Assembly (NCBI GenBank): GCA_903928755.1
Contig: CAIYSH010000303.1
Coordinates: 1 to 11,763, forward strand
DNA length: 11,763 nt
Direction of reading: 5' to 3'
Origin: an uncultured Alphaproteobacteria bacterium
GTDB lineage: Bacteria > Pseudomonadota > Alphaproteobacteria > Caulobacterales > Caulobacteraceae
In this document: positions 6,716-11,763 of the stretch, in pieces
How the letters are laid out: each line of letters begins with the position of its first letter
How positions within the stretch are numbered: the stretch's first letter is position 1
Translations under genes and position numbers: made by a program
Notes under the pieces: generated by a model
What the model saw: the letters and a program-made list of their open reading frames with translations, nothing else
What the model was told of the DNA's origin: nothing
The model's database searches: none

Positions 6716-6730
6716 GCCCGGGGCGATCAG
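6695..6730. terminator. Two-tier hairpin at convergent gene ends, probable bidirectional terminator
   Basis: CTGATCGCC (6695-6703) pairs perfectly with GGCGATCAG (6722-6730). Inside it GGGCT (6707-6711) pairs with AGCCC (6715-6719) around a 3-base loop. The large-subunit stop (6713-6715) lies in the inner part and the transporter stop (6729-6727 on the minus strand) in the outer arm. No clear U-tract follows on either strand, so it may stop transcription weakly, act with Rho, or protect both mRNA 3' ends. The pairing is seen directly; function is inferred. Confidence 0.65.
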
Positions 6731-8010
6731 TCTTCGACGGTCGAATCCAGCGGCGCGGATACCCGCAGTCCGGTGATCTGGTTTCGGACCCGCTTGACCA
6801 CCTGGAAACGGTGGCCGTGGAAGATGAAGGTCTGGCCGATCTTGGGAATGGTCTGGGCTTCGTGAATGACAAGACCGGCTACGGTTACCGCCTGGTCGTC
6901 GGGCAGGTCCCAGTCCAGGGCGCGGTTGAGATCCCGGATCGGGACGGTGCCGTCCACCATGACCGAGCCATCAGGCTGTCGACGGACCCCCTGGATCTTG
7001 CTGTCGTGTTCATCCTCGATCTCACCGACAATCTCTTCGAGAATGTCTTCCAGGGTCACGAGACCCTGAAGGGCCCCGTATTCATCCACCACCAGGGCGA
7101 AGTGGTTCTGGCGCTTTAAAAAGGCGTTCAGCTGGTCCTTCAGGTTGGTGGTTTCCGGAATGAACCAGGGATCCCGACGGATCTTGTCAATGACCAGCGC
7201 CTCGAAATCACCCTTGGCATCTGCAATCGCGTGCAGCAGGTCCTTGGCATGCAGGATGCCGACAATGTTCTCGGGGTCTCCGCGATAGAGCGGCACGCGG
7301 GTATGGTCATTGGCCAGCATCTGGGCCACGAGCTCTGCAGCCGGCAGATCGGCGTCGACCATGGAGATGGATGTCCTGTGGACCATCACCTGGCTGACAT
7401 CCATGTCCGAAAGGTCCAGGACCCCGCCCAGCATGCGGCGGTCCCGCTCTTCCACCAGGCCCTCTGAATGGTGGTATTCCACCGCGCCCCGGATTTCCTC
7501 GTGGGCCGCCAGCACGTCCATTTCCATGCCCAAACGAACCCCGAACACGCTGAGGGTGCGGCGAACAATCCACTGGATGGCATAGATGACCGGCCCGAAG
7601 ATCTTGACCACCAGCAGGGTCGGTCCTGACAGAAACCGTGCAACGTCGTCGGACCGGAGAATGGCCAGGGTCTTTGGCAGGACTTCGGCGAAGACCAGGA
7701 CCAGGACGGTCATGATGCCGGTCGCGGCAGCTACGCCCCAGGGTCCGGGAATGGCGGCAGTCAGCACTTCAGTGGTCAGGGCGGATGCCAGGATGTTGAT
7801 CAGATTGTTCCCCAGCAGGACGGCGCCGATCATGGTTTCCTGATCTGACAGCAACCGGTTGACCCGCCTGGCGGACCGGTCGCCTTCCCGTTCCATCTGG
7901 TGCATCCGGGCGCGGCTGGCCCCGGTGAGCGAGGTCTCCGCCGCCGAAAACATGGCCGAAATCGCCAGCAGTCCGAAGACAATGGGCGCAAGGGTCAGAA
8001 TGGCACCCAT
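6727..8010 (-). CDS. CNNM/CorC (HlyC/CorC) family CBS-domain membrane protein
   Basis: This 427-residue protein has the complete layout of the CNNM/CorC family (DUF21 membrane domain, CBS pair, CorC/HlyC C-terminal domain), often annotated as haemolysin-like and linked to Mg2+ or other cation export. Visible parts: hydrophobic segments at about 5-25, 58-80, 92-115 and 129-150, with the family's FAEVLPK (107-113) after the third; two CBS domains (about 205-260 and 275-330, the second with LVVDEYGALQGLVTLEDI); and a transporter-associated domain (about 335-420). The ATG at 8010 overlaps the aroB stop (TGATG), so it is the third cistron of aroK-aroB-CNNM and probably depends on translation of aroB. 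Haemolysin activity should not be assumed. Transport direction and ion are not readable from sequence. Confidence 0.92.
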   Translation of the reverse strand: MGAILTLAPIVFGLLAISAMFSAAETSLTGASRARMHQMEREGDRSARRVNRLLSDQETMIGAVLLGNNLINILASALTTEVLTAAIPGPWGVAAATGIMTVLVLVFAEVLPKTLAILRSDDVARFLSGPTLLVVKIFGPVIYAIQWIVRRTLSVFGVRLGMEMDVLAAHEEIRGAVEYHHSEGLVEERDRRMLGGVLDLSDMDVSQVMVHRTSISMVDADLPAAELVAQMLANDHTRVPLYRGDPENIVGILHAKDLLHAIADAKGDFEALVIDKIRRDPWFIPETTNLKDQLNAFLKRQNHFALVVDEYGALQGLVTLEDILEEIVGEIEDEHDSKIQGVRRQPDGSVMVDGTVPIRDLNRALDWDLPDDQAVTVAGLVIHEAQTIPKIGQTFIFHGHRFQVVKRVRNQITGLRVSAPLDSTVED

Positions 8011-9119
8011 CAGATCGCACCTTCGTTCTTGAGGAAGTCCAGAATACCGTCCCTGGAAACATCCCTGGCGACAAAGGCGTCACCCAGGGCCCTGGCCAGG
8101 ATGAAGGTCAGGCGACCGCCCTCTGCCTTCTTGTCCTGCGCCATGTGATGGCAGAGGGCCTCTGCGCTGAACGCGGTCTTTGCCAGATCGGAAAGGCGTG
8201 TTGGCAGACCTGCGGCCCGGATGGCGTTCTCGGCACGCACCGCGTCCTGTGAGGTGCACATCCCCTGGGCTGCCGAAAAACGGAAGGCCATGGCCGACCC
8301 GGCCGCAACGGCTTCGCCATGCAGCAGGGCCTCGCCGAACCCGGTCTCGGACTCCAGGGCGTGGCCGAAGGTATGTCCGAGGTTGAGCAGGGCGCGGGGC
8401 CCACCTTCCTTCTCGTCCAGGGCGACAATTTCGGCCTTCATTTCGACGGACCTTGCGATGGCCTGCAGCAGGGCAGTGGGCTCCCGGGCCAAAACCGAAG
8501 CCGAGTGGGTCTCCAGCCATTCGAAGAAGGCCAGATCACCCAGCAGGCCATATTTGATGACCTCGGCATAACCCGCTCGAACCTCGCGATCCGCCAGGGT
8601 CGACAGCAGATCCAGATCGGCGAGCACCAGACGCGGCTGGTGGAAGGCCCCGATCAGGTTCTTGCCTCGCGGGGTATCAATGGCGGTCTTGCCGCCGACC
8701 GATGAGTCGACCTGGGCCAGGAGTGTGGTGGGGATCTGGACGAAATCGATGCCGCGCTTGTAGATGGCCGCCGCAAAGCCCGTCAGGTCACCAATGACGC
8801 CGCCGCCAAATGCCAGGACCAGATCTCCCCGATCCAGTTCAAGCGCCAGCAGCCGGTCACTGACCTGTTCGAGGAAGGTGAAGCTCTTGGTCTGTTCTCC
8901 CGGCGGCAGCACGATGGTTTCGACCGCTATATTCTGGTCTTCAAGAACCCTGGTCAGGGCCTGGCCATGCAGCCCCCAAACGGTTTCGTCAGAGACGATC
9001 GCCACACGATCCCGCTTGAGCAGGGGGCGGATGCGCCGCCCTGCCTCTGCCAGCAGGCCATGGCCGATCACGACGTCATAGGCGCGGCCGGCCAGGTGGA
9101 CAGGAACGGTTCTGATCAC
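8010..9119 (-). CDS. aroB: 3-dehydroquinate synthase
   Basis: AroB converts DAHP to 3-dehydroquinate, the second step of the shikimate pathway, using NAD+ and a divalent metal in the cytoplasm. The 369-residue length is normal. Seen: the NAD-binding loop FGGGVIGDLTG (104-114), the PTTLLAQVDSSVGGKT active-site block (130-145), NLIGAFHQP (154-162) and metal ligands E186 (GYAEVIKYG), H249 (LGHTFGHALE) and H267 (LLHGEAVA). The start codon is GTG: it overlaps the aroK stop as GTGA (9119-9116) and gives the usual N-terminus. It sits between aroK, which acts three steps later in the same pathway, and the CNNM gene, with overlapping junctions on both sides, so all three are probably one translationally coupled operon. 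Confidence 0.97.
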   Translation of the reverse strand: MIRTVPVHLAGRAYDVVIGHGLLAEAGRRIRPLLKRDRVAIVSDETVWGLHGQALTRVLEDQNIAVETIVLPPGEQTKSFTFLEQVSDRLLALELDRGDLVLAFGGGVIGDLTGFAAAIYKRGIDFVQIPTTLLAQVDSSVGGKTAIDTPRGKNLIGAFHQPRLVLADLDLLSTLADREVRAGYAEVIKYGLLGDLAFFEWLETHSASVLAREPTALLQAIARSVEMKAEIVALDEKEGGPRALLNLGHTFGHALESETGFGEALLHGEAVAAGSAMAFRFSAAQGMCTSQDAVRAENAIRAAGLPTRLSDLAKTAFSAEALCHHMAQDKKAEGGRLTFILARALGDAFVARDVSRDGILDFLKNEGAI

Positions 9120-9664
9120 GTTTCAGGAATCTCCAGATAGGCCGAAAGGGCCTTCAATACATTCTCGACGCTGACATGGTGGGGCGTATCGCCGGACTCG
9201 ACCACAATGTCGGCCTCGGCATAGATGGGGTAGCGGATTTCAGCGAGTTCCCGCAGCACGACAAGGGGATCCTTGCCGGTCAGCAGGGGGCGGTTGTCCT
9301 TGCGTCCCACCCTGCGGGCCAGAACTTCGACATCGGCCCGCAACCAGATGGAAATTGACCGGCTCTTGATCAGTGACCGGGTCTCCGCATTCATGAAGGC
9401 ACCGCCTCCGGTGGCCAGGACATGGGGCGGCTCGTCCAGAAGGCGGGCTATGACCCTTCGTTCCCCCTCCCGGAAAGCGGCCTCGCCGAGGTCAGCGAAA
9501 ATGTCAGGTATGGACCGGCCGGCAGCCGTCTCGACTTCGACATCTGCGTCACGAAAGGGCAGACCCAGGGCCACGGCGAGGCGTTTGCCGACGCTGGTCT
9601 TGCCCACACCCATCAGACCGACAAGGGTGATGGTGCGGGCGCGGAGGGGACTGAGCGGATCCAT
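9116..9664 (-). CDS. aroK: Shikimate kinase
   Basis: This 182-residue cytoplasmic kinase phosphorylates shikimate to shikimate-3-phosphate. Seen: P-loop GLMGVGKTS (16-24), the D39/D41 pair (FRDADVEVE) of which one aspartate helps bind Mg2+, a shikimate-contacting FRE at 64-66, GGGAF (86-90), the lid RKDNRPLL (121-128) and the conserved R144-Y145 near the C-terminus. The ATG at 9664 follows a G-rich stretch and leaves a normal short leader before the P-loop. It heads the minus-strand aroK-aroB-CNNM set; its stop overlaps the aroB GTG start. It diverges from xerD across about 124 bases. Whether it should be called aroK or aroL is a naming matter; in alphaproteobacteria the single enzyme beside aroB is normally aroK. 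Confidence 0.96.
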   Translation of the reverse strand: MDPLSPLRARTITLVGLMGVGKTSVGKRLAVALGLPFRDADVEVETAAGRSIPDIFADLGEAAFREGERRVIARLLDEPPHVLATGGGAFMNAETRSLIKSRSISIWLRADVEVLARRVGRKDNRPLLTGKDPLVVLRELAEIRYPIYAEADIVVESGDTPHHVSVENVLKALSAYLEIPET

Positions 9665-9677
9665 GGACGCCCCCAGA

Positions 9678-9705
9678 CTTACACGAGACCGAGCCCCTGC
9701 GCCAA
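9678..9705 (-). promoter_or_regulatory. Candidate aroK promoter
   Basis: On the minus strand TTGGCG (9705-9700), one mismatch from the alphaproteobacterial -35 core TTGACG, is followed after 16 bases by TGTAAG (9683-9678), four of six matches to TATAAT. A start near 9671 would leave a short leader before the ATG at 9664. The G-rich surroundings lower its value. Confidence 0.3.
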
Positions 9706-9744
9706 GCCCGGCTCACCCCGGCCTCGCGCAATCCACCCTGAGCG

Positions 9745-9752
9745 GCTAGAAC
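9745..9752 (+). promoter_or_regulatory. Candidate xerD -10 element, Caulobacter-type
   Basis: GCTAGAAC matches every position of GCTANAWC, the -10 consensus described for housekeeping promoters of Caulobacter. Transcription would begin near 9758, about 30 bases before the xerD ATG. No good TTGAC-like -35 is present 10-14 bases upstream, so this is a half-supported promoter. An 8-base palindrome GGATATCC (9779-9786) lies just before the start codon. Confidence 0.4.
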
Positions 9753-9788
9753 GACGCCTGTGTCGCGGCTGGGGAACAGGATATCCGG

Positions 9789-10703
9789 ATGAGTCAGGGG
9801 GCAGGGTGGGTCGAGGCCTTCCTGGAAATGATGTCGGTTGAGCGGGCCGCGGCCAGGAACACCTTGACGGCCTATGCCAAAGATCTTGCTGACGCCCAGG
9901 GATTCCTGCTCGCCCGGAAGTCAGATCTCGCCACGGCCTCTGCCGAGGAAGTTGAGGCCTATTTTGCAGCCCTCAGCGACAGGGGGTTGTCACCGGCTAC
10001 GGCGTCCCGCAGGCGTTCTGCGGTCCGCCAGTTCTACCGGTTCGCCCTGGGAGAGACCTGGCGCCTCGATGATCCCTCCCGACGGGTTGATGCCCCCAAG
10101 CGCGGGCGGCCCCTGCCCAAGGTGATGAGCCGCGATGAGGTTGACCGCCTGATTGCAGCTGCGGCAGCCCAGGACAGTGATCAGGGTGTGCGGCTGGCCT
10201 GCATGGTCGAACTTATCTATGCCTCGGGCCTGCGGGTGTCGGAGCTGACGGCCCTGCCGCTTGCGGCCCTGGCCCGGGATCCCGCCTTTCTGATGGTGCG
10301 CGGCAAGGGCGAGAAGGACCGTCTTGCTCCCCTGAACCCGGCTGCGCGACAAGCGGTGAAAACCTATCTGGAAATCAGGAAGACCTTTCTGCCCAAGGGC
10401 GATGCCGCCAACCCCTGGCTGTTTCCTTCGCGCGGGAAGGCTGGAAGGCTGACACCGCGACGGTTTGCCCAGCTACTGGACGAAGCCGCAGCCGATGCTG
10501 GAATTGACCCTGCCAGGGTCAGTCCCCATGTGCTGCGACATGCCTTTGCGACCCACCTGTTGGAGGGGGGGGCCGACCTGAGGGTTGTCCAGAAACTGCT
10601 GGGGCATTCCGACATTGCCACCACCCAGATCTATACACATGTCGCCTCTGACCGGCTGGCTGAAGTGGTGGCGACCAAGCATCCTCTCGGCCGAAAGTCG
10701 TGA
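9789..10703 (+). CDS. xerD: Tyrosine recombinase XerD
   Basis: This 304-residue site-specific recombinase is of the XerC/XerD type; with its partner it resolves chromosome dimers at dif under FtsK control. The N-terminal SAM-like core-binding domain spans about 4-90 (RNTLTAYAKDL, SPATASRRRSAVRQFYRF). The catalytic set is complete: R149 (GLRVSEL), K173 (RGKGEKDR), H247 and R250 (HVLRHAFATHLL), H273 (LGHSDI) and nucleophile Y282 (TQIYTHV). Length and intact catalytic residues fit a housekeeping Xer rather than a phage or island integrase. XerD rather than XerC is chosen because, as I recall, xerD lies beside accA and aroK in many alphaproteobacteria, and because of the XerD-like C-terminus (TKHPLGR). 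No attachment site or cargo is visible. The ATG at 9789 gives a normal N-terminus. Confidence 0.92.
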   Translation: MSQGAGWVEAFLEMMSVERAAARNTLTAYAKDLADAQGFLLARKSDLATASAEEVEAYFAALSDRGLSPATASRRRSAVRQFYRFALGETWRLDDPSRRVDAPKRGRPLPKVMSRDEVDRLIAAAAAQDSDQGVRLACMVELIYASGLRVSELTALPLAALARDPAFLMVRGKGEKDRLAPLNPAARQAVKTYLEIRKTFLPKGDAANPWLFPSRGKAGRLTPRRFAQLLDEAAADAGIDPARVSPHVLRHAFATHLLEGGADLRVVQKLLGHSDIATTQIYTHVASDRLAEVVATKHPLGRKS

Positions 10704-10719
10704 ATCTCTTGTGACGGGC

Positions 10720-10741
10720 GCGGAACCCGAATAGTTTCCGC
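10720..10741 (+). promoter_or_regulatory. Inverted repeat upstream of accA
   Basis: GCGGAA (10720-10725) and TTCCGC (10736-10741) are exact inverse complements with a 10-base spacer, in the 69-base gap between xerD and accA. TTGTGA (10709-10714) just upstream could be a weak -35, but the matching -10 region is poor. One helical turn between arm centres would suit a dimeric regulator; with 6-base arms chance is not excluded. Confidence 0.3.
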
Positions 10742-10772
10742 CTCCGCCTTAACAGGAAAGAACACCCCTCGA

Positions 10773-11735
10773 ATGGCTTCTCATTACCTCGAGTTCGAGC
10801 GTCCGATCGCAGAGCTCGAAGCCAAGATCGAAGAGTTGTCCCGTCTGGCCGCCACCACAGGCAGCGGCGAAATGGACGGAGAGATCCGCGCCCTGCGTGA
10901 ACGGGCCGGTGCCATGCGTACCGAGGCCTATTCCAGGCTGGACGCCTGGCAGAAGACCCAGGTGGCGCGTCATCCGGAGCGTCCCCACTTCGTTGACTAT
11001 GCCAAGGGGCTCATCGAGGACTTCGTCGAATTGCATGGCGATCGCAAGTTCGCAGATGATCAGGCCATCATGGGCGGGCTTGGCCGCTTTCGCGGGCGAC
11101 CGGTGGTTGTCATGGGGAATGAAAAGGGTCGTGATACGGCCACCCGCGTGAAGCACAACTTCGGTTATGCGAGGCCAGAGGGCTATCGCAAGGCGGTGCG
11201 CCTTCTGGAACTTGCCGAGCGGTTCAAGCTGCCGGTGATCAGCATTGTCGATACCACGGCGGCCTATCCCGGCGTCGGCTCTGAAGAGCGCGGGGTCGCC
11301 GAGGCCATCGCCCGGTCGACGGAAAAGTGCCTCATGCTGCAGGTGCCCATGGTGGCGGTCGTGACCGGCGAAGGCGGCTCTGGCGGCGCTCTGGGCATTG
11401 CCTGTGGCAACCGGGTCCTGATCCTCGAACATGCCACCTATTCGGTCATTCCGCCGGAGGGGGCCAATTCCATCCTCTGGCGCGGAACCCGCACGCCGGA
11501 AGAGGCCGCCAAGGCCCTGAAGATCACGGCGCAGGACCTGCTGAAGATGAAGATCGTCGACCGGATCGTGCCCGAACCCCCTGGCGGTGCCCACGCTGAC
11601 CCTGCCTCAATGATCACCACCGTCGGTGATGCCCTGGAGCAGGAACTCGACAGTCTGGAAAAGATGAGCGTCGAGGCCCTGCTGAAACAAAGGTCGGATC
11701 GGTTCTACGCCATCGGACGCAGTGGGCTGAGTTGA
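10773..11735 (+). CDS. accA: Acetyl-CoA carboxylase carboxyltransferase subunit alpha
   Basis: AccA, with AccD, moves the carboxyl group from carboxybiotin on AccB to acetyl-CoA, forming malonyl-CoA, the committed step of fatty acid synthesis in the cytoplasm. The 320-residue length equals the family's. Seen: the N-terminal YLEFERPIAELEAKIEEL helix, ARHPERP (65-71), FVELHGDR (84-91), TAAYPGVGSEERG (162-174), and the oxyanion-forming glycines in GEGGSGGALGIA (199-210). One block reads VIPPEGANSILW (225-236), where I would expect VISPEG followed by A-A or C-A; the change is conservative in position but includes a proline for serine. The ATG at 10773 matches the usual N-terminus, although the nearest Shine-Dalgarno-like AGGA (10754-10757) is 15 bases away, further than normal. 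No terminator is clear before the window ends. Confidence 0.96.
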   Translation: MASHYLEFERPIAELEAKIEELSRLAATTGSGEMDGEIRALRERAGAMRTEAYSRLDAWQKTQVARHPERPHFVDYAKGLIEDFVELHGDRKFADDQAIMGGLGRFRGRPVVVMGNEKGRDTATRVKHNFGYARPEGYRKAVRLLELAERFKLPVISIVDTTAAYPGVGSEERGVAEAIARSTEKCLMLQVPMVAVVTGEGGSGGALGIACGNRVLILEHATYSVIPPEGANSILWRGTRTPEEAAKALKITAQDLLKMKIVDRIVPEPPGGAHADPASMITTVGDALEQELDSLEKMSVEALLKQRSDRFYAIGRSGLS

Positions 11736-11763
11736 GCTGAGGTGCGGCCGCCCAGGCCGGCTG

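Noticed and set aside
6716..6726. Direct repeats or target duplications flanking the hydroxylase operon
   Set aside because: Comparison by eye of 2946-2997 with 6690-6730 shows no shared direct repeat of useful length.
9789..10703. XerD-like recombinase as the integrase of a mobile element that brought the accessory genes
   Set aside because: Length, full housekeeping Xer features and the accA/aroK neighbourhood fit chromosomal XerD; no attachment repeats or tRNA were seen, and it is more than 3 kb from the accessory genes.
11745..11759. CGGCC/GGCCG hairpin after accA as a terminator
   Set aside because: The stem is five base pairs and the window ends before any U-tract could be judged.

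Overview
The window looks like chromosomal DNA of an alphaproteobacterium, possibly Caulobacterales. Three things suggest this: the BolA / J-domain protein / CobS neighbourhood, the accA / xerD / aroK / aroB / CNNM-CorC neighbourhood, and a sequence before xerD identical to the Caulobacter housekeeping -10 consensus GCTANAWC. The order-level assignment is tentative. The DNA is GC-rich and almost fully coding: eleven complete protein genes, no gap longer than about 125 bases, and no tRNA, rRNA, CRISPR array, IS element or broken gene that I can see.

Layout. (1) 1-2945: cobS (-), a TauD/TfdA-type dioxygenase (+), a C-terminal J-domain protein (-) and bolA (+). The dioxygenase sits head-on between the J-domain gene and cobS, which are usually adjacent and co-oriented in this class. 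(2) 2924-6730: a three-gene operon for a molybdenum hydroxylase of the xanthine dehydrogenase / PaoABC type, in the order [2Fe-2S] subunit, FAD + [4Fe-4S] subunit, molybdopterin subunit. Its genes are joined by ATGA overlaps. It is preceded by a perfect TATAAT with a 19-bp near-palindrome over the -35/spacer and closed by a strong two-tier hairpin. (3) 6727-9664: aroK-aroB-CNNM/CorC transporter on the minus strand, translationally coupled by overlapping stop and start codons. (4) 9789-11735: xerD and accA on the plus strand, divergent from aroK.

From memory of alphaproteobacterial genomes, accA-xerD-aroK-aroB-CNNM and bolA-dnaJ-like-cobS(-cobT) often belong to one conserved block. Read that way, the window is a housekeeping backbone carrying two accessory insertions: the dioxygenase at about 1010-1970 and the molybdenum hydroxylase operon at about 2946-6726. 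Both are complete and have no visible mobile-element scars.

The backbone genes serve unrelated core tasks: chorismate synthesis (aroK, aroB), malonyl-CoA synthesis (accA), chromosome dimer resolution (xerD), an ion-transport-like CBS membrane protein, Fe-S/redox-linked BolA, and a CobS-type AAA+ ATPase. No wholly new system is evident. The points most worth a second look are regulatory and architectural: the probably leaderless J-domain mRNA, the palindrome-covered hydroxylase promoter, the hairpin holding two convergent stop codons, and the apparently cytoplasmic, chaperone-less PaoABC-like enzyme.
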